A stretch of 64,000 nucleotides of DNA from Neodontobutis hainanensis. Taxonomy: Eukaryota; Chordata; Actinopteri; Gobiiformes; Odontobutidae. The stretch lies in assembly GCA_024349245.1 (NCBI GenBank), contig JALDNG010000048.1, positions 2,592,501-2,656,500 of the forward strand. Reading direction: 5' to 3'. Both the position numbers and the translations under genes were made by a program. Positions 1 through 13,039 of this stretch are shown here, piece by piece. Below the pieces are notes generated by a model, which was not told the origin of the DNA, ran no database searches, and worked only from the letters and a program-made list of their open reading frames with translations. Numbering within the stretch: position 1 is the stretch's first letter; every line of letters starts with the position of its first letter.

Positions 1-240
1 AGGATTCATAGTGAAAAATATCCTTACTCTGTTAAAGCTTTGTTGACAAAGATTAGAGGCTTTTTTCCATACCACCTCATTGATTTTATAATGCATAAGG
101 CCATTTAGTTCTTTGAAATATACTGATAGTGTATACAAAAGGAAAGATATGTCCACAATAAAAAACATACAATACAGTGCTCATCTATAATCTTACGCAC
201 ATACTGAATACATTTAAATAGAAGAGTGAATGGCGTTTAC

Positions 241-2476
241 ACAGAGCTGTTGGTATTAAAGATGACTCCCACAACCATCCGGTCCCCAGTGACGCGATGC
301 CATAGCTTGTCAACTTGAGGCTTTGACAACACTGAAAGTTCATCTTGCATTTTGTGATCCAAGATCTCATCCTTTGACTCATTGTTGCAGTCCCACAGAG
401 CAACAAGGCTTTCCTGGGCAAAAATGTGTAAAGACTATAATCAGAAATGACAAGTGGGTGACAGCATTGACAGCAACAATAGTTATGTCTGACATTTCAA
501 TTTGATCAACAGCCCATTAGCCTCAGTACTTTTAGACATTCTCAAACTCCTTTATTTTGCACATTATTTAAAGAAAAAAAAAACATCTCTTCACACGAAC
601 AGAATACAAATAAGATGTGGTTGGTGTCCAAACTGAAAGGATCCATGCGATGCACTTGAATTTATTGGCAACAGTACTACTGATGTATTATTGATAGTGG
701 CAGAGAACAGAGCCCTGCCAAGCACAGCTTCATGTGACGTGTCATGTCAGATATGACAATCTTTTAGCTTGAGTTACAGGCACCTGGGTCATATTATGTA
801 CTGATCACAGTCAGTCAATGTATGACAACAAGCTAAGTAGCATACTTAGTTTATAGGTACATAAACTTAATTCTATACATTCTCGTACCTGCTCGAGTTG
901 AGTTAGATCAGGCTTTTTGTCTGATGTAAGGGCTTGCAATGACTGTTGTACAACTCTTTCTTTAACTCTCTCTTCTTTTTGAAGCTCCTGAAGCAAGGTC
1001 AACCCACTCTGTATGAAACACATACTTGGATGAGAATATTTAGTCAAAAGATAGGCAAAGCTTTAGAGAAGCAAAAATCTAAACTAGGGTTACAAAAGAT
1101 GCCAATGCAGTTGTTTCATTTTCTGTAGTAATGACTAAAATGAATAAAACATATTGTTTGTAAATGCTTACCTGTAGCCTAGACTCCAAAGCTTGAATTG
1201 TGAAGAAATAATTGTCTTGTTGAACAGAAGATTTTTCTAGAGGTTCATTGGCAGCGCCACTCTAAAAAGTGAATGGCCGATTATATTATACATTTATCTC
1301 AATTAGTGAATTGTAGCAAATAAAAGGTGATGACTTACAGAGTAGGAAATTCCACAGAGATCCGTTATTAAGAATTTGCCCAAAGGTTGACTTGTTGCAT
1401 TAGTTTCCGCAAAAATCAATAACATCTGCTCAGTCCCAAAACCAAGGAAGTCATCCACATGCACAGAGCTGACATCTGACCACTCAGAAGCAATCTGAAA
1501 AAGAAAAAATAAGTTTTTATCCAATTTCTTATAAATGATAACTAACCTTTATTTATTTTTTTTTACTTACATGGAATTTTTCTCTCCATACGGCACAAAC
1601 ATGGCCCAAATTAAAGGATATGATAAACAAGCACCCATTTCTGCCTGTGTTAACCAGCTGGATATCTTCAGGTTGCATAAAGGGAAGTTGACATACATCT
1701 TTTACAACACTATTTTCAACATAAAGTAGCTGTTGATTAGATGTTGCCACAACTGCAGAGGTTTTCAGCATATCATCTGTTTTTTCAGCTGAAAGCACCA
1801 AGATGCAACAGGTGATAGAAATGTAAGGATGAGGTAAAACCACTGAGCCATCAAACACCTGTCCATGTTGTACAAAATATCCACAAGTTTGGCTTGTAGT
1901 TGCCTGATCTGATTCTGAAATACTTTGTAGTCCAAGAGCAAATGAACCTTTGGGAAGTGGAAGTTCTCCAACAACAATGTGTGACAGCTGAATGGGTATC
2001 TGCCTCACTTCTCCTGCCTGCAGGGACGTAAACCAGACATGACCAGCATGACTCCACATCACTGTAGGTCCCTCGAGGATAGACACTTTTCCTTTAATTT
2101 GATAGGGAAGTTTGTACTTAAAGCATGGTTCCAGTTGATTCAAGGTGTTTAGTACGAGAAGACTATACTGAACGCTCTCTGCTTTCTTAGAACTCTTTGC
2201 CACCAGTACACAGGGTAAAATAGCTCTCTTTTGAAAATGTAATACACATTTACATTTTACAATTTCTACATGCGCAGTTTTTGTCCTGGTTATGACAGCT
2301 ACTCCATTAGCTTCATTGAGAAATGAATTATCTTCCCTTTTAAATGATAGTCTGGAGAACAATAACTCGGTTCTTTCGCTGTCATTTAAGCTTAAAACTT
2401 CACAATTAAACGATATTAATTTTCCACAAGAGGACACAAGACGGCGAAAAGTATTCTCCATTGTGTTATGAACCAT
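241..2476 (-). CDS. fancb: Fanconi anaemia group B protein (partial: N-terminal part, continues past left edge)
   Basis: FANCB is a subunit of the Fanconi anaemia core complex; with FANCL and FAAP100 it forms the module that monoubiquitinates FANCD2/FANCI at DNA crosslinks in the nucleus. Coding exons on the minus strand: 2476-1571, 1494-1339, 1261-1172, 1008-889 and 413-241. The first four joins are phase 0 with GT-AG sites. The product resembles the N-terminal half of human FANCB (859 aa), with blocks such as CAVWREKF, VDDFLGFGTEQ and LWHRVTGDRMVVGV. About 480 codons are present. In the last exon an in-frame TAA (239-237) overlaps a good donor (GTAAAC from 240), so I read a splice into an exon beyond the window rather than the end of the protein. 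The start could be the ATG at 2476 or the one at 2461; the latter has A at -3 and better context. It is divergent from mospd2, as in human. Confidence 0.9.
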
Positions 2477-3009
2477 TTAATGGTAACCCTACCAGATTTG
2501 AGCCTCCCTTGATCGATAGCTTTGGGGTGTTACTAAGTTTATGGCCATCACTTGATAACAAGAAACATAAGTGGCACCTTTGTGTAAAAAACGTGGGTAA
2601 TAATCATCTAAAACTGACTTTCCTGTTTTTAGCCGATAGCTGACAACTGCGTCCTCTAGCAGCGCGCCAAGAAGAATTAAAGACTTCCTGGTTATTCGCA
2701 GGGAATTCTGGGTATTGCTGGGAAAAGGAAGTTGTATAGTGAAATAATAACTACATTTTATTTAATCAATGTTCTAGTGTTTCACCCGTAAACAATATCC
2801 ACCATCCTTAATACAGCATGCAAACCGTTGTCACTTTTATGCAAACAAAACAATGAAGAGGAGTGGCCAAAATGGCAGCGGGGACGTCAGTTTCGCACTT
2901 TGCACTGATTCATCCAATTGCTAGCAGCGATGAGCTGTTAGCTGTTCAAGGAAGGAACTACCTCAGAGAAGGAACTACCTCAGAGAAGGAAACCCGGTCA
3001 CAGCTGAAT
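2477..3009. promoter_or_regulatory. Shared fancb/mospd2 bidirectional promoter and 5' leaders
   Basis: The two start codons point away from each other and are about 530 bp apart, so both promoters must lie largely in this stretch. It is richer in G+C around 2640-2720 and 2860-3000 than the flanking DNA. It contains GGAAG/CTTCC (ETS-type) words near 2683 and 2725. A 17-bp tandem duplication occupies 2954-2987. I cannot place transcription starts. Bidirectional arrangement is seen; ETS control is inference. Confidence 0.6.
2954..2987. repeat. 17-bp tandem duplication in mospd2 leader
   Basis: The unit GGAACTACCTCAGAGAA occurs twice head to tail (2954-2970 and 2971-2987), followed by GGA. It lies just upstream of the mospd2 start at 3010. 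The unit is not a multiple of three. Confidence 0.95.
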
Positions 3010-6000
3010 ATGGCCGAAGCTGAACAACAAGGAGAGCAGGTATCGTTAAATTGACAACATAGGCTCGTATGTTGACTCGGCCTAACTTACTTAAACAACA
3101 TTGTTTCGACAGGACATTGAAAAGAAGATTGAGGAGACAAGACAGAGGTTTAAGAATGAGTTCCTTCAAGGTAACAGGATTTGTATTAGCCGACTATAAC
3201 TTGCTTATTGACAAATCCCTGCCTTATTATAAATATTTTAAGTTAGTTGAATTTGTGCTAATCGCATGTCAATTGTTATTTTTGAAATGTTTACATCACA
3301 TCAGTGTTGAAAGGCTAGTTAAGCTGCACAAGCTAACCCACTGTAGCTCCTTGTTGCCATATACGATTAATAGTCTAAATAGTCCTAAATACAGGATTGT
3401 TTTATACGCTATATGTCAGAATTATTTTCATAGATGTGAAATTGGGACACAATATCAAACATTAAGTGGTAGGAACTATAACTTTAAGCACTACTGTTTC
3501 ATTTTCATATAATTTACACCATGTGATTATTTCAGATTCAGCAGAGAAATACGATTCCAGAGATGTGGAAAGACTTGAAACAGATAATGCCATGGTGGAA
3601 AGCTACCTGACATGGAGGCTCTATAATGTTGACGACACTTTGAAAATGATTGATGAAAGTCTTCAGTGGAGAAAAGAGTTTAGCGTTAATGGTATAAATG
3701 GATTATGCATTATATTTTATACTTGTGTGCACCATTTCACTCACTTGGAATGTGTTTGATTTCTAAACAGATTAAGATTAAAACTTTCAGCATTAGCGCT
3801 TGGGAAATTAAATAGGTCAGCCTCACTTGCCATTGCCATATTTAGATGGGTGCAAACTTTCAACACAGATCAGCTGTTGTCTTTGAGTTACTGCTAGGTC
3901 CAGACAGAGTAGCATTGTGTGTAAAAACGCAAATACATCTGCCTGCACCAGCCATCCCGGAGAACAATTCCCACTGTATGTGTTTCACAATGGAATTTCT
4001 CTTCGCCTTGCTAGTTGTTAAATTCAGAAAATTTAATTTGTCCAAATGTTGTTTTTAGAAAATTAGATTCATACAAGTCATTAGTGACAAGCTAAAAAGG
4101 ACAAACTAAAGCCTCAATTCTTTGTGATAATTGAGAGAAAAGGCTGGCATAGAACACTAAGTAAAGATTCTATATGTTATAATGTTCATAATTATTTAAA
4201 TAATTCATTTTTATATTGTTGTGTCATAATGACGTAGGGTCCTTTTTGTTTATCAGATCTAACTGAAAACAACATTCCTAAATGGGTATTTGAGACAGGT
4301 GCTGTCTACCTCCATGGCTATGACAATGAAGGAAACAAGCTGTGTATGTACATTTTATTACATAAATACTGCCCTAAGCTCCTTTTAATACTTTTTGATT
4401 TGTACAAGTGTAAATACTCTGTATCTTTTCTGTGCTTGTCCAGTTTGGTTTAAAGTTAAGCTGCATGTAAAAGATGCAAAAACAATCATGGACAAGAAGA
4501 AGTACGTTGCCTTCTGGTTGGAGAGATATGCCAAGAAGGAACCTGGCATGCCACTTACTGTTGTGTTTGACATGACAGAGTCTGGCCTCAGCAATATAGT
4601 AAGTGCACAGTTTATCTTTAAACAAATATTTGTCTATGCTGCATTAAAGGGAATACTTTTATTATTGTTATCTAGGAGTGTAGCTAATAACTATTAAGCA
4701 GTAATAAAATACATGTGGATTTCTTTTCTTTTTCTTTTTTTTTTTTTAATCAGAGCTGTGGTTTCACAGCTTAAATAGTATTTCACTTTGGAGATTAAAG
4801 TAACCTTTAAATCTCCTTGGTCAAATCAAGAGGACTGGCTAATCCACAGATACAGTGTGTTAGCGTCTTCGGCTGTCTGTGGGAGGATTTAAGTGGCTGT
4901 TTGAAACACAAAGTAGGAGTAGGCAACAGACTAGACAACGAACATAAGTGAAACAAATCTCAAATTATATAATTGTTCGATTAGGATAGGTTCTGTAGGA
5001 GCTTCACTGAGTCTTTTTGAACTGCAGTATGAGGCGTATGCAGGTCTAGTCTGTATGATCTCATTAAAGCTTTGCAGCAAGTTTACTGCATAGCAATGAG
5101 GCTTCTAGCCAATTATGGAGCTATGCCAGGATAGAGAGTCTGTATCTATTGACATGTCTGTCTGTTGGTTATATTTAACATAGAGCAATGACATTAACAT
5201 TTATCATAATAAACATGAAGAAATGGTTTGTCAGGAATATTATACAAAAATGACAATAAATGCCTACAATTTTCTTCTTATCACATGATTTATTGTATAT
5301 AACATATTGTAGTTAAACATTACAGGATAGATAACTGAAAATCAGTGAGTGCATTCACCCTTTGAAATTATTTATTTTGCCTCATTTTTCCAGGACATGG
5401 ACTTTGTGAAGTACATAATTAACTGCTTTAAAGTATATTATCCAAAGTTTTTATGTAAGTACAAATTACAATTGATATAATTCAGAGTAGCTATACCCAC
5501 TATGCATAATATTCACTGTCATACTTTTCTTTTTACTTCATTAACAGTATCTCATTATCTTGTACACAAGTAAAATGCCAATCTCTTGTTTTAATATTGT
5601 TGTAGCAAAGATGATAATTGTGGATATGCCTTGGATAATGAATGGTGAGACTCAGCCTGTGTATAACGTACATATTAATTTTTCTATCATCAAGAATTTT
5701 TTCAGTTCTTATGTAGTTGGTGTTTTTATGTTTCATCACAGCTGCTTGGAAGATTGTGAAGACATGGTTGGGACCCGAGGCAATCAGCAAGCTTAAGTTT
5801 GCATCCAAAACTGAAGTCCAGACATTCATTAACCCAGAGTACCTCCCACCTAACATGGGTGGAACGGTATGTTGATAACAGATAGAAATGAATCCTAACA
5901 TTACAAAGGCATCTAGAGAGCAGTTTATTTTGCAAAAAAAAGAAAAAGAATACTTGGTTGTAATTTATTAATCATTCGTTCATGTAAACATAATGTATTT

Positions 6001-9000
6001 GCTTATAAGATTATTATATCTGATCTGGTTTTATTCTAGGATCCTTTTCAGTATAACTATCCGCCTCTTCCTGACGATGACTTCCAAACGCCTATTTGTG
6101 ACAACGGTCCAATTATTAGTGAGGAAGAAACCGAGGATAAAGAGGGTGAACTGGACCACAAAGATGCTCTTGAATCCAGCTTTAACTCAGAGGTTGCTGC
6201 AAAACCCAAAAAGGTACTTTTCATTTCCCAACCATTTAAATATCAGACACGGTCAGTTAGAACTGCTCCTGGGTTAACCGTCACAGGGAATGGAGTCTAG
6301 TTGAGTATAAATCTGAGAAGATATTGTTGTGTCTTGTTGGCAGATTTCTCCCCAGACATATTTTGCTCTTTTTGTTACAAGTCTTACAGAGTGCTTTGTG
6401 CCGACAGCTGTGAGTCATGTGACAAGTTTTACCCTGATTTGATTGACATTAAGCTCCCATTGTCTTTCTAAGGGTGATTTTTCGTGTCTTTTTGTCAGCT
6501 GCGTTTAAATCCTTCCACCAAAGCCGCTGCATTGCAGTCAGCCCTTGGCCACAGTTTCATGCGCTTCATACAGGATATTGTTACTCCAGCTCTTCCCTGC
6601 TGTAGCCGTTTTCCCCTCAAAGTACAGCATGTAGCCCGACTATAGCTACAGGAGGGAGACACCAGCTAAGCTTTAGCTTGAACTGTCAACCACCCACTCG
6701 CTCTGGTGCCACCAAATTGCACCCTGGTTGGAGTTTGGACTGTAGCTCATGTCACAGAATCTTATCATGCCCTGCAGCACCGACTTCATAATCTATTTAG
6801 CTACTTTTCTATCTGAGAGCATGCAGAGAGAGCCTGTATGAGAGTAGATGTTGGGTATTAAGAGGATCATCCCAGGAGATTGGTCTCTGGTGGCAGGAAG
6901 ATTTTTTTTTGAACATCCAAAGAGAAGAGTTTAATCTTTACAGCTCATTTGTAGTTTTGTAATTTAGTTTTATGTACATTTTGTAATAATACTTTCACAA
7001 TCGGGCAGCAGCTGACCTGGAGTTTTTATTGCAGTGTGCGTTAAGACAATTTGACACATGTTGTATTTTAAATATACTCTGTCAGCAGCTACCATTGGAC
7101 ACTTTCCACAATCTCCTGGAAAGAACAAACAATGCTGCATCACTCAAAGTTACCCTCATGTTCCTCTTAAACACCAACAAGCAAACAACACTTTCATTGT
7201 TACTGAATACACATTAGTCATGCACAACAGATTTAGATTTACAAAGCAGAGATATTCAAGTTGGCCAATTGTTTTTCTGTAGAAGCAAGTATGCTTATGA
7301 ATTTTGTACTGTAATGAACAAACATGGTGATAATATAATTATATATAATACATTTCCTCTGTTAAAACTCTAAACTAAAGTTTAAATTTACTTGAATTAT
7401 TTATGTATGGTCAGACAGCTGTACAGTACAGTCCTAAGTGAGACCTCAGTAAGGACCAGTCAGCCCAACGTTAGCCTCTGTGTTTGAACACAGTACATTA
7501 CTCGTAAATTATAACTTAAATTGTTATTTCATTTTAATATTTTAATTTAAACAGCATGAATTATTTATAAATACAACCGTAGCTAAGACTTTTACTGCCT
7601 CATTACTATCTAAACAAACAAACCTTTTTGCTTCCATTTTTTTATTTGTTGGAAAATTTTATTTTTTTATCTTGGTTTTACCTCCAGCCTTTTGGCACCT
7701 CAAGCCTCTCTGAATGTATTTTACAAAGCTCTGCACTCCATTTCTAAACCATCTAGTCTGAGCAAACGCCACCGCTTACCACCACTAGTCGTAACAATTT
7801 ATATTCTCTTGGATTCCACTGCAGCCTTGATAACAACGTTGCTTCAGGAAGTTAATTGACTTTCTCTTTGTTTTGAAACAAGGGTTGCAGGTGGTAAGGC
7901 TCTTTGGAAGATTTCTGCAAGCTGGAAAGGCAGGTGCACTCATGTGACTAAAATGACTGAGTGCATCTCAGTCATCATCGGCTCAGGACATGTTCATCCC
8001 TTAAACTGTTCAAGACCAAGCATTTCAATTTGAGTGACTAAATTTTATTTGGACTATAGGTCCTTTTATCAGACTGAAGACATGAGGCATTGATAGCCTG
8101 CCTTTTTACACAAACTGTGTTAGCACTAAGACAAGTGAAATACTATAATAACCTGTATAGTATTTATGTGTGTACAACATACAGAACAAATACAGCAAAT
8201 GCTGTTATAGCTACAATATTATATGAAGAAACACTTTTATAGTACTTTCATACTCTCTCCAGAGTAGATTTTCTAACCTTTAGAACTAAAATAAGCACTA
8301 ACTGCCATGTTCATGGCAAATGATTAACAAGCCAATATTGCCTTGTGCCCTCTAACACTATATATTTTGTCAAATACAAATACTGTAATGTTTTTAGCGC
8401 CTTAATTATGTATTATTAAATGGACACACTCCTTTTTACTTCAAGCATTTCACTACTTTTTATATTTAATGATTTTGTAATTTGTCTCAACATGTCATGA
8501 TCAAAATTCTTTCATTTCAAATGCATTTAACTTTGGTCCACGTATTTCTACTACCTTGTTTGTTGTTTTATCCGTTATTTGACTAAAATGTCTGTGTTTT
8601 GTTCATTAATTCATAAAGTTGTATGACTATAATATGCTGCTGTAATACCATTCAATTTCAAAACCACAGCTCTGTAATTTTAAACTGATGTGAATGTTAT
8701 TCTTTCCATTAACATTTTTACCTCATCGTGTGATAAACATGCTCTTTAAATGATGAATAAATGAAGACATTTTCATCAGCAGTTGATTATCTCTTGATGT
8801 CTTCATTGTGGCAGTTGGCTGACAGTCAACCATTAAATTAAGATGACATGTTTTGTTGCTTATCACAGCAAATGACACACTTCCGCTCTGAGTCACAAAT
8901 GTTCCCATCACATGAAGAGTGTTCTCACCTTTGGCCCTTTTCTCAGTGGTGGCCCTGATGTGCTCACTCCTGCCCGTTTACACAGTGTGTTCAAAACACA

Positions 9001-12000
9001 TTATAAAGCCTCATGCCCTGCTTTGGTGTTTCCCTAATTTGCACTCTTCAACTCTTCAACACTTGTGCAAACATTTCATTATTTATGCTCTGTCAGCTGT
9101 TGGTCTTATGGCGTGTCTTAGGAGGTGGTGGGTCAAAGTTGATATGTGGAAATGAAAGTACTCACAAGGCTGATATAAGAATGACAAAGTCCTGTTTTTT
9201 TATATATTTTATGAGAGGTAACATGTCTATGGGTTATTTTGGTTCAACATGACCCCAATAACAAGGTCAAGGTGAAAAAGAAATTCTGATAAAATAATAC
9301 TTTACTTTTATTCCCACAATCATTACTATATCATCACATTGTAAACTTTATTACTTAAAGGGCAAAGGTCACATTGTTGTAGAAAGAGCAGATAAGGCAT
9401 GATAACATGATAATGTTCTCAGTACAGTGAGTCTTTCATGTAATTAAGTTGTCTTTGTCATTACAGGTGAACTTTCTAGAAGACAGTCTGAGGCTAGAGG
9501 ACAATGATAAAGTTGGAGACACCAGCACCAGGACCAGGGGAGTCAGAAAACCAGTGACCACCTTCAAAGGCCCTTTTCTTGATGTTAGGTATTGTCCATC
9601 TTCAGAAATCATTATGTTGCTGGCACCAGTGTGGTTGATTGTCACATTGCATATTGCATTTACATTTAGGTCAGATGTTCTGAAAGTCTTTAGACTGTTT
9701 ACTTTGAGATGTTATTGTTAAAGTCCCAAGTGATTTTCTTCCCAATGCAACTTCCCCATTTTTAACCCATTAGAGCACTCTTACTCCTAATACTAATCTG
9801 TTATTAATCAAAAATATTATTGTAGTATTCATAGATTGTGTATTATCAGGTGTTATCCCTTCAGTATATGTATGGAATAAATTACATATTTTGGTGAACA
9901 ATAAGCACATGTACAAGTTATAATTGCCTTATACACTTGGACCGAAATTAATGCTGAAAGCCATTATTGAAATGGTTGTGCCATTATAACTCTTGGGGTT
10001 GATCACACGTCGGCAGGAATTAGGAGTACAACTCAGTAAATTGTTCATTGAGTTGAAACGTGATTAAGATGTTACTTATTAACAGTGCCACAGTAATCAG
10101 TGTGACACAGGGCAGTGATGGTTAAATCTACTAGAACTCCATTCACCTAATGCACATCATGTGTTTTAAATGAGAAACCAATAGGACAGTGACTGACATG
10201 GCTTGGAGTAAATACTTTAATAAATACTACTTATTTTAAACCATATGTTTCATAAATACTGTCCACTGAGTTGTGTTTCTTCAGAGGAAAGGCTTTGATG
10301 TAAGGATTTTCACAGCTCTGAGCTGTGAGTTATAGTGATAAACAGATTTAAATGAGCCTTAAATACAATTATGTGTTAGCTTTAATTCAAGACTGGGGGG
10401 CTTTGCAAGGAAGTGGGGGGGGGGGGCTTTGATCTTGTGTTTGCCCAAGGTTTTGCAAGCCTAGAGACTAACTCAGCTCTAGCAAACGCCAGCCTCTGCA
10501 GCTGTTTTAATGTGAAAAATGAACACACAAGGACAAGTAGAAAAATATGTTTGTTCTTGGCAGTTTTACTCCTTGAAAAAGAGCCAAGTTGCATCAGTGA
10601 GTCACATGCTCAGTGGGTATTGTAACATATTTACATGTTTTTTTTTTCTAGGTAAAGTTAAGGTCTTTTTAGTTCACAAAATGGTTTTATGGAATTCTAA
10701 AAATAAATAGGCTAGGGAGAAAATTGCAAAATTATAATGTGGCCCCTAGATTTAAGGCCAAAGATTTTATAAGACTATGGCTTTGTGTGCTAGTTCTAAT
10801 CCTGGGACCAGTTATTAGCCCAAAGTCGTCATTCCTGTCAATCTAACAATAAAAAATCAAAAAGGCCCAATAAATACATAAAAAAACACTTATCTTGTCA
10901 TGGCTCTGTGTCAAGTAATTTGATAGATAATCCTATCAAAATACTAAACATGGCCATAATATTCTTTTGTTTGGCCTTTACAAACTCTGTAAAAATAACT
11001 GCTAGCATCTTAAAATCACTTTAGGTGCGGACTAATCTGTGTAAATAATGCATAAAGTATATTAGTGCCTACATGCATATTTTGTCTTTGTTCTGCTTCC
11101 AGTCCTGCAGAAGCGCTCAGTTTTGGTTCTGGAGAAACAGAAAAGAAAAGCCTCATTATTTTGACCAATGTGACCAAAAATCAAGTGGCCTTTAAGGTGA
11201 GTCTAAAGTTTCTTTGTACAATACTTTAGTGTCATAACACTGAACTTGCTGGTTATGTGGCCTCAGGTTCGGACGACTGCACCAGAGAAGTACCGGGTGA
11301 AGCCCAGTAGCAGCTCCTGTGAACCTGGAGCCTCAGTGGAGATAGTGGTGTCTATACATGGAGGTACTAACTTTCTGCTCTGCTTTTAAAAAAGACTGAA
11401 CTCCACAATACACCCAGGACATAGACAATATTTGCTAAAGTGCCCGCAGCTATTTTATTAGCTTGACATATATATTTCACGAGTGATAAAAGAGGCACCC
11501 CTCCCCCAAAAACAAACCATTAGAAAACAGTGGTGTTCCCTTCGAGCACTGAGGTGTCAGCAGTGGGTTATTCTCTGATGCTTTCCTGCTCAGTAAACTC
11601 AGCACTACTATTTTAGTATTACTTTTTCTGAGCTTTTATGCAGTGGCGTTTTTCTTTAAGTACTTTCATGTTCAGTGGTGGATTATTTCATTAACACCTC
11701 AGTTATTGGTTTTAATGTTTCAATTAGTTGAACTTTTTTTTTAAACAAGCATGTTTGTGGTACATTGCAACAAATGAGTCAGTTTTACTGTTGTGCAGGC
11801 TCTCAAGCCTCCCCTCAGGACAGATTCCTGATTATGGCTGCTGAGATGGACAATAATAGCTCACAAGAACTTGCACAGTTTTGGAAAGAAGTACAAAAAA
11901 ACAAGGTCATGGAGCACAGGTGATTATCTGCAGTGTTTGTTCATTTTTGTGGGAAATCACTATTAAACTTGGGAGGATTTCTAATAAAGTAGCCAAAGAT

Positions 12001-12617
12001 AAATAATTTTTTGTCTGTGATCTTGCCCATAGGTTGCGCTGTCATGTTTTGGAAAGTCTTAAACCACCAGTAAGCCCTCTCAGAGACAGCCCAGTTGAGA
12101 GGGTAACCAGCGGACAACAGGAGTTAGGCACAACGGTAAGTCAGATTCCACGTGTGTGTTCTACAAAGTGCACTAAAACACGATTAAATCCTGCATTCAT
12201 TTTGTATTTTTTTGTGTATATAAAAAAAAAAAAAAAAAACGCATGCAGGAATTGGATGATAACTACTTTACTTACTCAACAGTAAGTGTAATGTGTAGCT
12301 GTGGTATGTAGTTGGCTTTATGTGGATAAGTAGCAGTTACAGTTGTAGTCTCTTTTTTAAATGTTGGTGTTATTGTTATTTATGGAGATTAGATTAGAGC
12401 ATAAAAGGTAAATGACCAAAAGTATCCTGTGATGCATACGTGATGTGCCATATTCCACCAGCTCATGCGACTCATGGCGGCCAACTCACGGATGGAGCTG
12501 AAGTTGAACACGTGTCTGTGGGTCCAGAAGGTTCTCGTGGGGCTAGTGTTGATCCTGGTGACGCTTAACCTGCTGTGTCTGTACCTGTTGGGTACTGGTC
12601 AGCAAAAGCCATCGTGA
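3010..12617 (+). CDS. mospd2: Motile sperm domain-containing protein 2
   Basis: MOSPD2 is an ER-anchored tether that binds FFAT motifs of partner proteins at membrane contact sites. Coding exons: 3010-3039, 3113-3170, 3536-3691, 4257-4343, 4444-4598, 5394-5454, 5606-5644, 5742-5866, 6040-6213, 9467-9588, 11103-11196, 11267-11363, 11799-11919, 12033-12135, 12249-12281, 12462-12617. All joins keep frame and give 536 aa (human 518). Order: CRAL-TRIO domain at about 80-240 (including FWLERYAKKEPG, INCFKVYYPKF and IIVDMPWIMN), an acidic linker, an MSP domain at about 325-450 (LTNVTKNQVAFKVRTTAPEKY, the FFAT-binding type of face), then a C-terminal membrane segment at about 509-528 with a short luminal tail. 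The start was chosen by match to human MAEN; an open upstream frame from 2863 would add 49 residues. Exon 15 is a 33-nt in-frame microexon. Confidence 0.96.
6214..9466 (+). other. Large mospd2 intron 9
   Basis: This 3.25 kb intron splits the acidic linker from the MSP-domain exons. The part at about 6480-6780 is less AT-rich than the rest. I see no exon, RNA gene or recognisable mobile element in it; the short open frames at 7029-7282 and 8723-9252 look like chance. Confidence 0.6.
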
Positions 12618-13008
12618 TATATTTTGCAGCAAAACGTGCGCCTGCATTGGTCGACCACAGAAGTTTTCAGCGGGGGATTGCAGATGAGGGCCACATGAGA
12701 GAAAGTCATCCTGTGATTACTGAGAAAACGTGAGTCGCCCTGTCTGCTCCTTCCCCAGCAGTCTTCACTGACTGTCGCCATTGTGAGGAGGACTTTAGGG
12801 ACAAGGGAGTTGTGAGTTACTACGCAGAGATTTGTCTTTTTAGACAATACTTGTAACAATGTGAAAAAAAAATCATTTAGGTATTTTTTATGTCTAATCA
12901 AAGAAAACACATGTATTTATTGCTAATGTTACATTATGTTTCAAAGATTAGCTATTTTTTGTGATTTTTAATGTACACTTTTTATAATATAAAAATTTAC
13001 GGTGCATA

Positions 13009-13014
13009 AATAAA
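13009..13014 (+). terminator. mospd2: mospd2 polyadenylation signal AATAAA
   Basis: AATAAA lies 392 bp after the mospd2 stop codon, with a T/GT-rich stretch following (13015-13040). It is the first canonical signal after the stop and gives a 3' UTR of about 0.4 kb. Confidence 0.65.
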
Positions 13015-13039
13015 CAGTTTTTGTCACCCTATTGTTTTT

